The position numbers and the translations under genes are program-made. DNA of 64,000 nt from Alphaproteobacteria bacterium. Its GTDB lineage: Bacteria > Pseudomonadota > Alphaproteobacteria > Sphingomonadales > Sphingomonadaceae. The notes under the pieces were generated by a model. It was not told the origin of the DNA. It did no database searches and was given only the letters and a program-made list of their open reading frames with translations. This document shows positions 25,949-35,369 of the stretch, in pieces. The DNA lies in assembly GCA_019239415.1 (NCBI GenBank), contig JAFAZW010000019.1, positions 1-64,000 of the forward strand, written 5' to 3'. The stretch's first letter is position 1, and the number at the start of each line of letters is the position of its first letter.

Positions 25949-26018
25949 TTATCCTCTTGGGTCCGCCGCAAAAACGCGGGCTCCTTAGCTGGTCGCCTCC
26001 GAAAAGGGAAGGCGAGGC

Positions 26019-27167
26019 TCAGCCGCGGATGCTGAAGCCGACGCTCGGCAGCTTCATCCACAGCCAGGGTGTGGGCCGCGGTCCGGGCAAGTCGACGGCG
26101 GCGGGGGTGCGGCGGGCGACGAGACGCCGCACGGCCTCGACGAGCAGCGGCGGCTGGTCCGCCGTCGCCGGCACCAGCGCGACGACGCGTCCGGCGGGAT
26201 TGATGAGCGCTCGCAGCCTGACGACCCCCTGCGTCTCCGCGCGGAGGGCAGCCGGGGGATAGTCTTCCGGACCGATGTCGACTTTCATCGCCGGCACCGC
26301 CTCGACCTCGGCCGGGTCGCGACCGCCATTCTCCCGCCGGAGCGCCGCCGTCAGCGCGCCGACCGCGTCCGGCTGGCCGCCGACCGCGGCGGCGCCGAGC
26401 AGCGCGATCGCGGCGGCGCGTTCGCCAGGCGTCGGCGCGGCCTGCAGCCGCTTCGTGCCGAGCGAGAGGGTCTCGGCGCGACTCGCGGCGTCGAACTGCA
26501 AGGCGGAAGGGGCGCGGACCAGGAGCGCGGCTGCCGCCGCTTCCCGCGCCGGCGAGGGCGTGCCCGCGAGCAACTTGTGCGCGATCTGCAGCCGCAGCCG
26601 CTGCGCTTCGATCGTCTCGTCGCCGCCGGCGAGCGTCGCCGCCTCGTCGATATCGCCGGGCGCATGGCGCAGGATGAGCGCTGCCGCGAGGCGCAGCTGC
26701 TCGCCCGCCGGACTGCCGCGGCGGAGGCGGTCGCGCAGCATCGCGATCGCCTCGTCGCTCGCGAGATAGGCGTCGCGCCGCGCCTGCGGGATGGCGGCGG
26801 GAATGAACGTCACCCCGTCCAGCGCGTAGGCGCGAAGGTACCAGGATTCGGACGCGGCGGCATCGCGCGGCATTCCCCGCCCCTCCGCGCTCGCTTCGCC
26901 GAGGAAGCGCATCGCCGCCGCGCTCGAGCCGCTCGGCGCCTCCGCAAGCGCCCGCGCCGCGCGGAGCGCGAGAGCGCGGTCGGCCCGGCAGCCGACCGTG
27001 CGGCCGCCTTCGGGGGGCGAGAGGAGGATCAGCGCGAAGGCGAGGTCGGCCTCGGTGCGGATCGGCGCCCCCGCCGCGCAAACCTTTCCCACCTCGCGGA
27101 TGATGGGGACGAGCGCGGGGTCAGGCGGCGGAGGCGCCGCCAGCAAGGCAGCGAAAAGCTGAATCAT
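26019..27167 (-). CDS. Sel1-like repeat / TonB C-terminal domain protein
   Basis: A 382-residue protein. A short N-terminal signal-like stretch (IQLFAALLAAPPPP) precedes Ala-rich helices with a Sel1/TPR-like unit around 85-125 (AAAMRFLGEASAEGRGMPRDAAASESWYLRAYAL). The last 100 residues match a TonB C-terminal fold (DYPPAALRAETQGVVRLRALINPAGRV). Full TonB proteins have an N-terminal anchor and Pro-rich span; here the anchor is weak, so it is more likely a periplasmic TonB-like partner than a classical energy transducer. It stands alone between infA and the S9 peptidase. Confidence 0.7.
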   Translation of the reverse strand: MIQLFAALLAAPPPPDPALVPIIREVGKVCAAGAPIRTEADLAFALILLSPPEGGRTVGCRADRALALRAARALAEAPSGSSAAAMRFLGEASAEGRGMPRDAAASESWYLRAYALDGVTFIPAAIPQARRDAYLASDEAIAMLRDRLRRGSPAGEQLRLAAALILRHAPGDIDEAATLAGGDETIEAQRLRLQIAHKLLAGTPSPAREAAAAALLVRAPSALQFDAASRAETLSLGTKRLQAAPTPGERAAAIALLGAAAVGGQPDAVGALTAALRRENGGRDPAEVEAVPAMKVDIGPEDYPPAALRAETQGVVRLRALINPAGRVVALVPATADQPPLLVEAVRRLVARRTPAAVDLPGPRPTPWLWMKLPSVGFSIRG

Positions 27168-27228
27168 GTTTCAACTTGCCGCCATGAAAGACCGGAAATC
27201 ATCGATACCGCTCCGACCTCGCGACGGT

Positions 27229-29274
27229 CTACCGTCCGCGCGCGGCCGTCCCCGCCGGCTCGGCCGCCGCCGCCTTGCGCTCCCCGGGCAGATAGGCCGG
27301 ATTCCACTTTGCGAGCCAGGCATTGGCCTCCTCCAGCCACTGCGCCGCGACATCCTCATAGGGAAGGTTGTGGGTGCCCTGCTTCTGCTCGACGTAACGG
27401 AAATCCTGGTCCTCGACCTTGCCCGCCGCTTTCAGGCGGGAGACGAGGGTATGCGGCTGCTCGATCGGGATGCGCTGGTCGCGCAGGCCGGCAACGATCA
27501 GGATCGGCGCCCATTTGCCGTTGACGTGCCGCGCCGGCGAAATGTCTTCCGGGTTCGCCGCGGTCGCCTGGAACTTGGCGTTGAACTTGCCGAGGTTGCG
27601 CGTGTCCCACGCCGTCATCATCGGGAAGTCGTAGACGCCCGCCCCGGCGATGGCGCAGCGCCACACGTCCGGATCGCGCTGCGCGCCCCGCGCCGTCGCA
27701 TAGCCGCCGTACGACCAGCCCATGATGCAGGCACGCTTCGCGTCGATGGTGCCGTCCTTGGCAAACCAGGCGACGGCGTCATTCAGGTCGTCCTGCATGC
27801 GGTTGCCGTAGCCGTCCGGACGGCGGCCGAGCAAGACGAACTGCTTCCCATAGCCCCCGGAGCCGCGATAATTGGGTTCGATGACCACATAGCCCTGCTC
27901 GGCCAGCGCCTGGTGCCAGGGAAACGCGCCGAATTCCTCCTTCTGGCGGACACCGAACGGGCCGCCATGGACGAGCACCACGACCGGCAGGTTCTTCTCG
28001 CCCGGCCGGTGGCGCGGCATCGTCACGACCGCCGGGATCTTGATGCCGTCGCGGGCGGTGTAGACCACGGTGCTCATCGGATTGAGCGTCGCGTCCTTGA
28101 AGGTCGGATGGACATAGCCGACCAGCGCCAGCGAACCCTTGCGCGTGTCGTAGAGATAGAATGCGCCCGGCTGGCTCGGGCTGCCGACATGGAAGATCAG
28201 CCTTTCATCCTTGCGGTCGCGCGACACGATGTGCGCGTTGCCGGCGCCGAACCGCTCGTCCATGTTGCGCTGGATCAGCTTCCAGTCCGGGTCGAACCAA
28301 TATTCGCGGTCGCCCGTCTCCTCGACGCTGACGCCGATCAGCTTGTTGCGCTCGAAGTTGGTGATGACGCCGCCCTCGATGTCGTAGCCGGGCCGCTCGA
28401 AGACGGGTGCCCCGACCGTCATCGTTTTCATGTTGACCTTGTAGAGCTTGCGGTAGCCGTCCTTGTTGCTGAGCGCGAGCACCATGTCCGGCTCGTCGAG
28501 GAAGACCCGGGGCACGATCTGCCCTTCGGTGAAGGTCGGATCGGCGCTGTTGGCGACGGTGTGGAGCTGCTCGTTGGGTCCCGAGCGGTACATCAGCCGC
28601 TGCTTGCCGCTGTCCTCGTTGTTGCCGACGGCGGCGCGGATGACGCCGTTGCCGTCGGCGATCCAGTCATCGACCACCGGGTTCGGGCGCTGCACGACCT
28701 CGAACTTCCCGGTGTGGACGTCGACGAGCACGACCTCGTAGCGCTGCCACATCTCGGTCCCGTAGGCGTTGCTCATCCGCGCCAGCAGGATCTTGCCCTT
28801 GTCGTGGTCGATGTGAAGGATGCTGGAGGCGTCGCCGGTGGCGCCGTCCCAGGCGAGCGGCGTCAGCTGCTTCGTCTTGAGGTTGTAGGCGGCGAGGCGC
28901 CAGATGTCCGCGCGTTGCCCGTAGACGTCCTCGCGCGAGCGCATCGTCACCACGACGTCGTCGTTGCCGACCCACCGCCAGGCGATGACGTCGCGGTCGC
29001 CGAGGTCGCGGAACTCGTTGGTGGCAAGGAAGAAATCGGGCGCCGACCCCGGCTTCTCGAGGTCGATGATGCCGAGGAAGCCCTTGCCGGAGCGCGACAT
29101 CTGGACGACGATCTTGGTGCCGTCGGGGGAGATGCGCGGCTGCGCCATGAACGGCCGCCGGCCGAATTCCGCGATCGGCAGGATCGCATTTGCGCCCGTT
29201 GCCGGCACCGGCGCCGCCGAGGCCGTACCTGTCAGCGCCGCCCCGAGGAGCAGCGCGCCCACAATCGCCTTCAT
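27229..29274 (-). CDS. Secreted S9-family (prolyl-oligopeptidase-like) serine peptidase
   Basis: A 681-residue protein with a signal peptide (KAIVGALLLGAALTGTASA). A seven-bladed beta-propeller region reaches about residue 410 and a C-terminal alpha/beta-hydrolase follows. The catalytic Ser is in GWSYGGYATARG, the Asp in VAGLRDQRIPIEQP and the His in QGTHNLPYED. The oxyanion region reads VVVLVHGGPFGV. This is the dipeptidyl-peptidase/acylaminoacyl-peptidase type, often several per sphingomonad genome, which degrades peptides in the periplasm or outside. The start was set at the ATG giving the leader; an upstream extension lacks coding character. Confidence 0.9.
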   Translation of the reverse strand: MKAIVGALLLGAALTGTASAAPVPATGANAILPIAEFGRRPFMAQPRISPDGTKIVVQMSRSGKGFLGIIDLEKPGSAPDFFLATNEFRDLGDRDVIAWRWVGNDDVVVTMRSREDVYGQRADIWRLAAYNLKTKQLTPLAWDGATGDASSILHIDHDKGKILLARMSNAYGTEMWQRYEVVLVDVHTGKFEVVQRPNPVVDDWIADGNGVIRAAVGNNEDSGKQRLMYRSGPNEQLHTVANSADPTFTEGQIVPRVFLDEPDMVLALSNKDGYRKLYKVNMKTMTVGAPVFERPGYDIEGGVITNFERNKLIGVSVEETGDREYWFDPDWKLIQRNMDERFGAGNAHIVSRDRKDERLIFHVGSPSQPGAFYLYDTRKGSLALVGYVHPTFKDATLNPMSTVVYTARDGIKIPAVVTMPRHRPGEKNLPVVVLVHGGPFGVRQKEEFGAFPWHQALAEQGYVVIEPNYRGSGGYGKQFVLLGRRPDGYGNRMQDDLNDAVAWFAKDGTIDAKRACIMGWSYGGYATARGAQRDPDVWRCAIAGAGVYDFPMMTAWDTRNLGKFNAKFQATAANPEDISPARHVNGKWAPILIVAGLRDQRIPIEQPHTLVSRLKAAGKVEDQDFRYVEQKQGTHNLPYEDVAAQWLEEANAWLAKWNPAYLPGERKAAAAEPAGTAARGR

Positions 29275-29340
29275 TTCAACCCCCACCGAAAAAGCCTTGG
29301 ATTCGAGTAGTCTAGTCCCGGCGGCGCGGCATGCAAGCGG

Positions 29341-29376
29341 CAAGAGAAACCCGCCCCGGCCAGGGGCCGGAGCGGG
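29341..29376 (-). terminator. Rho-independent terminator of hppA
   Basis: A 12-bp GC stem with a 3-nt loop is followed on the minus strand by TTTCTCTT. It lies 35 nt after the hppA stop and before the S9 peptidase start. Confidence 0.75.
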
Positions 29377-29410
29377 CTCTCTCATCCGCCGGGGCGAACC
29401 GCGGCGCGGC

Positions 29411-31543
29411 TCAGCCGCCCTTCGCCGCGAGTGCCGCGAGCAGCAGCAGAGCGACGATGTTGGTGATCTTGATCATCGGGTTGACCGCCGGGCCGGCGGT
29501 ATCCTTGTACGGATCACCCACCGTGTCGCCGGTGACCGCGGCCTTGTGGGCCTCAGAGCCCTTGCCGCCGAAATTGCCGTCCTCGATATATTTCTTGGCA
29601 TTGTCCCACGCGCCGCCGCCCGACGTCATCGAGATGGCGACGAACAGGCCGGAGACGATCACGCCGAGGAGCAAGGCGCCGAGCGCCGCGAAGCCCGATT
29701 CGCGGCCGGCGACGGCGCTGATCGCGAAATAGACGACGATCGGCGCGAGCACCGGCAGCAGCGACGGCAGGATCATCTCCTTGATCGCGGCGCGGGTGAC
29801 GAGGTCGACGGTGCGGCCGTAATTGGGCCGGCTCGTCCCCTCCATGATCCCCGGATTGTCGCGGAACTGGGCGCGGACGTCCTCGACCACCGAGCCCGCC
29901 GCCCGGCCGACCGCGGTCATTCCGAAGGCGCCGAAGCTGTAGGGGAGCAAGGCGCCGAGAAGCAGGCCGACGATCACGTACGGGTTGCTGAGCGAGAAAT
30001 CGACGGTGAGGCCGCCGAAGAACTCGTGGAGGTCGGTCGTGTAGGCGCCGAACAGCACGAGCGCGGCAAGCGCGGCCGAGCCGATCGCATAGCCCTTGGT
30101 CACCGCCTTGGTCGTGTTGCCGACCGCGTCGAGGGCGTCGGTGCGCTCGCGCACCTCGTCCGGCAGGCCGGCCATCTCGGCGATGCCGCCGGCATTGTCG
30201 GTGACCGGGCCGTAGGCGTCGAGCGCCACCACCATGCCGGCCAGCGCCAGCATCGCGGTCGCACCGAAGGCGACGCCGATCACGCCGGCGAGCTGGTAGG
30301 CGGCGATCACCGCGACGACGATGACGAGCGTCGGCAGCGCCGTCGATTCGAGGCTCACCGCCAGGCCCTGGATGACGTTGGTGCCGTGACCGGTCTGCGA
30401 TGCGATCGCGATCGACTTCACCGGGCGGAAGTTGGTGCCGGTATAATATTCGGTGATCCACACGAGCGCGCCGGTCAGCGCGAGGCCGATCAGCATGCAG
30501 TAGAACAGCTTCATGCCGGTCAGGGCGATCATGCCGCCGCCGACGCCGCCGATGGTGGCGAGCGTCGCGTTCATGTCGCCCAGCGCATATTGGGTGGCGA
30601 AATAGACGGCGACGGCGCCGAGGATGGCGGCGGTCCAGAAGCCCTTGTAGAGGGCGCCCATGATCGAGCCGCCCTTGCCGAGGCGGACCATGTAGGTGCC
30701 GAGGATCGAGGTGACGATGCAGGCGCCGCCGATCAGCAGCGGCAGCGCCATCAGCTTGGTGAGGAGCTCGGTCGAGACGCCGCGGATGGTGAGGGCGATC
30801 GAGACCATGGTGACGCCGAGCGTGACCACATAGGTCTCGAACAGGTCGGCGGCCATGCCGGCGCAGTCGCCGACATTGTCGCCGACATTGTCGGCGATGG
30901 TGGCCGGATTACGGGGGTCGTCCTCCGGGATCCCTGCCTCGACCTTGCCGACGAGGTCGGCGCCGACGTCGGCGGCCTTGGTGAAGATGCCGCCGCCGAG
31001 ACGCGCGAAGATGGAGATGAGCGACGCGCCGAAGGAGAGGGCGACGAGCGCGTTGACGATGGTGCGGTCGCTGAGGTCGCCCGGCACGTGGCGGGCGGGT
31101 CCGATCAGGTACCAGAAGAAGCCGGAGATGGCGAGGAGACCGAGGCCGGCGACGAGCAGGCCGGTGATGGCGCCGGAGCGGAAGGCCATGGTGAGGCCGC
31201 CCTGCAGGCTGGTCCGCGCCGCCTCGGCGGTGCGCACGTTCGCCTTCACCGACACGTTCATGCCGACGAACCCGGTGGCGCCGGAGAGGAGGGCGCCGAT
31301 CAGGAAGCCGATCGCCGAAACGATGCCGAGGAAATAGCCGACCAGCAGTACGACGACGACGCCGACGATGGCGATGGTCATGTACTGGCGGGCGAGATAG
31401 GCGCGGGCGCCTTCCTGGACGGCGCTCGCGATGTCCTGCATGCGCTCGCTGCCGGCCGGCGCGCGCAGCACCTGCATCGAGGTGAAGAGGCCGTAGAGCA
31501 CGGCGAGCACGCCGCACGCTATGGCGATGAAGACGACAGTCAT
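29411..31543 (-). CDS. hppA: K+-independent membrane H+-translocating pyrophosphatase
   Basis: A 710-residue protein with about sixteen membrane helices. The pyrophosphate-binding motifs are intact: [18 protein letters not shown] ([11 protein letters not shown]) and [19 protein letters not shown], with [11 protein letters not shown] and [17 protein letters not shown] near the C-terminus. [18 protein letters not shown] has Lys where K+-dependent enzymes have Ala, marking the K+-independent class. It pumps protons by hydrolysing PPi in the cytoplasmic membrane. It is monocistronic with its own terminator. Confidence 0.97.
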   Translation of the reverse strand: MTVVFIAIACGVLAVLYGLFTSMQVLRAPAGSERMQDIASAVQEGARAYLARQYMTIAIVGVVVVLLVGYFLGIVSAIGFLIGALLSGATGFVGMNVSVKANVRTAEAARTSLQGGLTMAFRSGAITGLLVAGLGLLAISGFFWYLIGPARHVPGDLSDRTIVNALVALSFGASLISIFARLGGGIFTKAADVGADLVGKVEAGIPEDDPRNPATIADNVGDNVGDCAGMAADLFETYVVTLGVTMVSIALTIRGVSTELLTKLMALPLLIGGACIVTSILGTYMVRLGKGGSIMGALYKGFWTAAILGAVAVYFATQYALGDMNATLATIGGVGGGMIALTGMKLFYCMLIGLALTGALVWITEYYTGTNFRPVKSIAIASQTGHGTNVIQGLAVSLESTALPTLVIVVAVIAAYQLAGVIGVAFGATAMLALAGMVVALDAYGPVTDNAGGIAEMAGLPDEVRERTDALDAVGNTTKAVTKGYAIGSAALAALVLFGAYTTDLHEFFGGLTVDFSLSNPYVIVGLLLGALLPYSFGAFGMTAVGRAAGSVVEDVRAQFRDNPGIMEGTSRPNYGRTVDLVTRAAIKEMILPSLLPVLAPIVVYFAISAVAGRESGFAALGALLLGVIVSGLFVAISMTSGGGAWDNAKKYIEDGNFGGKGSEAHKAAVTGDTVGDPYKDTAGPAVNPMIKITNIVALLLLAALAAKGG

Positions 31544-31640
31544 GACGGTCCTTCCCTGTTGAACCGGGCGGGGCGGCGCCGCCCCCGCGGCGAACGCGCC
31601 CGGATATGCGGCGGCGTTCTAAGGGCGGCGCGGCGCTCTT

Positions 31641-32570
31641 TCAACCATGCTCCCAGCCGAGTCGCGGCGGGAGGGGGAGAGGCTCGCCGTCGTCGGTGAG
31701 AACGAGCCCGGCGCCGTCGGCGAAAAGGCCGATCGGGGTCAGCGGGATGGCGAGCCTCTCACCGAGCGCGAGGACATCGCGCGTCCGGTCCGGACGGGCG
31801 GCGAAGAGGAGCTCATAATCGTCGCCCGCCGTCGCGGCGTCGATCCGTGCGGCGCGGCCGTCGCCCACGGCGGCGAGATAGGCATCGGAGAGCGGGATCG
31901 CTTCCAGCGCGATCTCCACGGCCGCCGCGCTCGCCGCCGCCATCCGCTTCGCATCGATCAGCAGCCCGTCCGACACGTCCATCATCGCCGAGACGAGCGG
32001 CGCCAGCGCCTGACCGAGCGCGAGCCGCGCGCGGGGCGTGCGGTAGCGCTCGACGAGGGCCGGCGCGGGTCCGAGCTCCCCCTTCAGCACCCGGAGCCCG
32101 GCGCCCGCATCCCCGATCGCGCCGCTCACCCACAGCCGGTCACCCGGCCGGGCGCCGGTCCGCGAGGGGACCGGCCCCGACGCCTCGCCGATCGCCGTCA
32201 GGCCCAGCACGCGCGGCCCGGTGACGGTGTCGCCGCCGAGCAGCGGGAGGTGGAAGGCGGCGAGGGCGCCGGCCAATCCCTCGACGAAGCTGCGGTCCCA
32301 GGCCTCGTCGCCGAGCGGAAAACCGAGGAGCGCACCCAGCGGCCGCGCGCCCTTGGCCGCCAGGTCGGAGAGGTTCACCGCGACCAGCTTCCAGGCCACA
32401 TCCTGCGGCGGATCGTCGGGAAGGAAGTGAACGCCCTCGACGAGCATGTCGTGGGTGAGCACGAGGGTCGTGCCGCCGACCTCAAGCACGGCGGCATCGT
32501 CGAGCAGCCCCCGCGCGGCGGGATGCGAGGCGAGGCGACGGAGGCATTCGATGAAGGCGGATTCGGTCAC
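31641..32570 (-). CDS. thiL: Thiamine-monophosphate kinase
   Basis: A 309-residue AIR-synthase-like ATP-dependent kinase. Landmarks are DDAAVLEVGG and LTHDMLVEGVHFLP (metal-binding Asp), VAVNLSDLAAKGARPLG, LLGGDTVTGP and SAMMDVSDGLLIDAKRM. It phosphorylates thiamine monophosphate to thiamine diphosphate. The GTG start has GGAGGAG a few nt upstream, provided by the outer arm of the palindromic element between nusB and thiL. The order nusB-thiL is common in proteobacteria. Confidence 0.95.
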   Translation of the reverse strand: MTESAFIECLRRLASHPAARGLLDDAAVLEVGGTTLVLTHDMLVEGVHFLPDDPPQDVAWKLVAVNLSDLAAKGARPLGALLGFPLGDEAWDRSFVEGLAGALAAFHLPLLGGDTVTGPRVLGLTAIGEASGPVPSRTGARPGDRLWVSGAIGDAGAGLRVLKGELGPAPALVERYRTPRARLALGQALAPLVSAMMDVSDGLLIDAKRMAAASAAAVEIALEAIPLSDAYLAAVGDGRAARIDAATAGDDYELLFAARPDRTRDVLALGERLAIPLTPIGLFADGAGLVLTDDGEPLPLPPRLGWEHG

Positions 32571-32705
32571 CGGCTCCTCCCCGGAACGGGGAGGGGGACC
32601 GCCGCCGCCAGGCGGTGGTGGAGGGGGCCCCGCGCCGTCGCTGCTCGCACGCGGGCCCCCTCCACCAGGCTGCGCCTGGTCCCCCTCCCCGTGCCGGGGA
32701 GGAGC
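32571..32705 (-). repeat. Intergenic palindromic element, copy A (nusB-thiL)
   Basis: An imperfect inverted repeat of about 135 bp. The outer arms are CTCCTCCCCGG and CCGGGGAGGAG. Each half carries its own small hairpin (CCGCCGCCAGGCGG on one side, CCAGGCTGCGCCTGG on the other). The loop GGAAC in the outer hairpin is shared with the short copy at 35025. The G-rich outer arm forms the Shine-Dalgarno of thiL. Confidence 0.7.
32574..32580 (-). promoter_or_regulatory. Shine-Dalgarno of thiL within palindrome A
   Basis: GGAGGAG on the minus strand, with the GGAGG core 5 nt before the GTG start. It is also the outer arm of the palindromic element, so folding of the element would sequester it. Confidence 0.6.
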
Positions 32706-32709
32706 GAGG

Positions 32710-33174
32710 TCACCCCCTCAGGTCCTTCCCCACGGCGTCCAGCACCGCGTTCACGAATCCCGCTTCCTTGCGGGCGTAGAAGGCCTTGGCGACGTCGACA
32801 TATTCCGAGATGATGCTCCCCGTCGCGACGTCGATGCGGGCCGCGAGCTCGTAGGTGCCGGCGCGCAGGATCTGGCGCAGCGGCCGGTCGAGCCGGTGGA
32901 GCGGCCAGTCCTCGGGCAGCCGGCTCGCGATCAGCCCGTCCAGCTCGTCCCGCCGGGCATCGACGCCGGCGACCACGTCGTCGAAGAAATCGACCTCGGC
33001 GTCGGCATATTCGACACCCTCGATGGTGGCGCCGAGACGGTGGTGGTGGAATTCGTGAAGCAGCGCCGGGAGCGGCGTCTTCTCCATCTCCTGCTGGTAC
33101 AGCGCCTGCACGGCGGCAAGGCGCGCGGCGGAGCGGGAGCGGGAACGGATATTTCTCTTGCGGCGGGGAGGCAT
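32710..33174 (-). CDS. nusB: Transcription antitermination factor NusB
   Basis: A 154-residue protein with a basic N-terminus (PPRRKRNIRSRSRSAARL) that binds boxA RNA. The NusB helical core follows: RLAAVQALYQQEMEKTP, LHRLDRPLRQILRAGTYEL, SEYVDVAKAFYARKEAGFVNAVLD. It acts in rRNA antitermination with NusA, NusE and NusG. A second ATG four codons upstream (33186) is also possible; neither has a strong Shine-Dalgarno. It is followed by a palindromic element and thiL. Confidence 0.95.
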   Translation of the reverse strand: MPPRRKRNIRSRSRSAARLAAVQALYQQEMEKTPLPALLHEFHHHRLGATIEGVEYADAEVDFFDDVVAGVDARRDELDGLIASRLPEDWPLHRLDRPLRQILRAGTYELAARIDVATGSIISEYVDVAKAFYARKEAGFVNAVLDAVGKDLRG

Positions 33175-33215
33175 CGCCGCGCGCATAGCGGCAGCCGCCG
33201 CGCGAGGGGAACCCC

Positions 33216-34106
33216 CTAATCCGTCTCGGCCAGGAAGTCGCGGATCGCGCTGGTGACGATCTCCGGCTCTTCCCAGGTGACGAAATGGCTCGCGGTGGGG
33301 GAGGTGACGAGGCGCAGGTCGTCGACCAGGCCGTGCAGCCCTTCGAGCTGGACGGGAAGCAGGGCGGTGTCCTTGAGCCCCCACACGACCAGGGTGGGCT
33401 GGGTGACGTGCGGGAAGGGGAGCTTCGTCCACAGCGGCGCCGTCGCCGCCTCCCCGGGCCTGGGCACCTCGATCTTCGCGGCGCGATACCAGTTGAGCAT
33501 GGCGGTGAGCGCGCCCTCCTGCGCCCAGTCGCGGAGATAGGCCTGCCGCTCCTCGGGTTCGAGCCTGGCGGCGTCGGCATGGCTGAGCAGCACCTTGTCG
33601 AGGAAGGTGTCCAGGCCCATGGCGCGGATGCCGGTTTCCGCGAGCGGGCTGCGAAAGACATTGATGTACTGGGACGCCGCGCGCTGGGCCTCGTCCTCGA
33701 TCAGGCTCTTCTGGAAGACGAGCGGATGGGGCGCGTTGACGATGACGAGGCGCCGGATGCGGAGCGGGTGGGCGAGCGCCGCCGCCCAGGCCACGGCGCC
33801 GCCCCAATCGTGCCCGGCGAGGGTGAAATGCTCCACCTCCAGCGCGTCGGCGAGGGCGAGCACGTCCTTGACGATCGTCCCGGTCTCATAGGCTTCGACC
33901 TCCTGCGGCTTGTCCGAGCCCGCGAAACCGCGCTGGTCCGGCGCGATGACCCGGTAGTCGCGCGCCAGCTCGGCGATCTGGTGCCGCCACGTCCGGTGCG
34001 ATTCGGGAAAGCCGTGGAGCAGCATGACCGCGGGCGCGTCGACGGGCCCAGCGAGCATGACGTTCAGCGTAACGCCCGTCGAAAGCGGGATGCGCCGCGT
34101 CTCCAT
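33216..34106 (-). CDS. Alpha/beta hydrolase, epoxide-hydrolase/dehalogenase-like
   Basis: A 296-residue alpha/beta hydrolase. HGFPESHRTW is the oxyanion motif, DQRGFAGSD follows, and the nucleophile elbow AGHDWGGAVAW has Asp, not Ser, which points to epoxide hydrolase or haloalkane/haloacid dehalogenase chemistry. The acid is probably in WGLKDTALLP and the base in SPTASHFVTWEEPE. The ATG overlaps the pirin stop by 1 nt (TGATG). It may detoxify epoxides. The physiological substrate is unknown. Confidence 0.85.
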   Translation of the reverse strand: METRRIPLSTGVTLNVMLAGPVDAPAVMLLHGFPESHRTWRHQIAELARDYRVIAPDQRGFAGSDKPQEVEAYETGTIVKDVLALADALEVEHFTLAGHDWGGAVAWAAALAHPLRIRRLVIVNAPHPLVFQKSLIEDEAQRAASQYINVFRSPLAETGIRAMGLDTFLDKVLLSHADAARLEPEERQAYLRDWAQEGALTAMLNWYRAAKIEVPRPGEAATAPLWTKLPFPHVTQPTLVVWGLKDTALLPVQLEGLHGLVDDLRLVTSPTASHFVTWEEPEIVTSAIRDFLAETD

Positions 34107-35008
34107 CACGGATAGCTGACCGTCAGCGGCTTCGCCTCGGGAAGCGGAATATACTCGGCGCGGTCGTCGGGCGGCAGGACGAACCTGCCCGCCCGCCAGT
34201 CCTCCTTCGCCTGCTGGATCCGCTCGCGGCGCGAGGAGACGAAGTTCCACCACACGTGGCGCGGGCCGTCGAGGGGAGCGCCGCCGCACAGCATGACGTG
34301 GGCGCCGGATCCCGAGCGGAGGGTGGCGCGGATGCCGGGGCGGAGGACGTAGAGGGTGGCCGGCGCCAGCGCGAGCCCGTCGAGGGTCGCCTCGCCTTCC
34401 GCGACATAGAGCGCGCGCTCGTCCGCCTCCGGCTCGATCGGCATCGCTCCGCCCGCCGGCAAAGCGATGTCGGCGTAGATCGTGTCGCTGTGGCAGGTCA
34501 CGGGCGAAGCGGCGCCCCACAGGCTCCCCATCACCACCCGCGCCCGCGCGCCGCCGTCCTCGACCACCGGCAGCCGGTCGCGCGCCACATGCTCGAAGGC
34601 AGGCTCGATCTCCTCCTTGGCGGCAGGGAGCGCCAGCCAGGTCTGGATGCCGGAAAGCGCCGGCCCGGCCGCCCGCTCGTCGGCCGGAGAGCGTTCCGAA
34701 TGGGCGATGCCGCGGCCGGCCGTCATCAGGTTGACGGCCCCGGGCTCGATGCGCGCGAAGGTGCCCAGCGAATCGCGATGCTCGATCGCGCCCGCGAAGA
34801 GGTAGGTGACGGTGGCGAGGTTGATGTGCGGGTGCGGCCGGACGTCGATCCCCTTGCCGACCTCGAGCTGCGCCGGGCCCATCTGGTCGAAGAAGATGAA
34901 CGGCCCCACGGTGGTCCGCGCCCGGTGCGGCAGCGTCCGGTGCACCTTGAACCCGCCAAGGTCGTGGGTCGTGGGGGTGAGGGTCTGGAGGAAGGGTTCG
35001 TCCGTCAT
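34106..35008 (-). CDS. Pirin-family cupin protein
   Basis: A 300-residue two-cupin protein. The N-terminal cupin carries the pirin metal motif: FDQMGPAQLEVGKG, then DVRPHPHINLATVTYLFAGA with the His cluster, and AGRGIAHSERSP. A C-terminal pirin domain ends at WWNFVSSRRERIQQAKEDW. Pirins are iron-dependent, some with quercetinase activity, others regulatory. The gene is coupled to the downstream hydrolase. GGAGG lies 4 nt before its ATG. Confidence 0.9.
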   Translation of the reverse strand: MTDEPFLQTLTPTTHDLGGFKVHRTLPHRARTTVGPFIFFDQMGPAQLEVGKGIDVRPHPHINLATVTYLFAGAIEHRDSLGTFARIEPGAVNLMTAGRGIAHSERSPADERAAGPALSGIQTWLALPAAKEEIEPAFEHVARDRLPVVEDGGARARVVMGSLWGAASPVTCHSDTIYADIALPAGGAMPIEPEADERALYVAEGEATLDGLALAPATLYVLRPGIRATLRSGSGAHVMLCGGAPLDGPRHVWWNFVSSRRERIQQAKEDWRAGRFVLPPDDRAEYIPLPEAKPLTVSYP

Positions 35009-35024
35009 TCGGCCTCCGTACCAG

Positions 35025-35046
35025 TTCCTCTCCGGAACGGGGAGGC
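35025..35046. repeat. Short palindromic element, copy D
   Basis: CCTCTCCG-GAA-CGGGGAGG hairpin between pirin and bolA. It is almost identical to the outer hairpin of copy A and looks like a single-hairpin remnant of the same family. Confidence 0.5.
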
Positions 35047-35047
35047 G

Positions 35048-35332
35048 CTATTCCCCAGGCGCCTTCGCCCTGATCGCAAGCGCATGGATGCGCCCCTGCA
35101 GCAAATCCCCCAGCGCCGCGTTCACCGCCCGCTGGCGCTCGAGCCGGCTCATGCCGGCGAAGGCCGCCGCCACGACTTCCACCGTGAAATGGCTCTCGCC
35201 GCTGCCGTCATGGCCGGCGTGGCCGCGATGTTTGTCGCTGTCGTTCAGCACCTTGAGCGAAACGGGAGAAAGGGCCGCGGTGAGGCGTTGCGCCATTTCG
35301 CGGGCGACGGGGCCGGTGAAAGTGTCGGTCAT
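35048..35332 (-). CDS. bolA: BolA-family protein
   Basis: A 94-residue protein with the BolA fold: MAQRLTAALSPVSLKVLND, the His-containing loop DKHRGHAGHDGSGESHF, then VEVVAAAFAGMSRLERQRAVNAAL. BolA proteins bind [2Fe-2S] clusters with monothiol glutaredoxins and affect iron homeostasis and morphology. The start MTDTF is chosen because the longer frame adds residues without family similarity. It is divergent from the J-domain gene with only 37 nt between, including the palindrome CCTATATAGG. Confidence 0.92.
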   Translation of the reverse strand: MTDTFTGPVAREMAQRLTAALSPVSLKVLNDSDKHRGHAGHDGSGESHFTVEVVAAAFAGMSRLERQRAVNAALGDLLQGRIHALAIRAKAPGE

Positions 35333-35369
35333 CGGGCCTATATAGGATGCTCGCAACGAAGGGAGCAAA

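Noticed and set aside
32571-32705. Palindromic elements as CRISPR repeats or integron attC sites
   Set aside because: They are single copies at separate sites, with no spacer array, cas genes or integrase.
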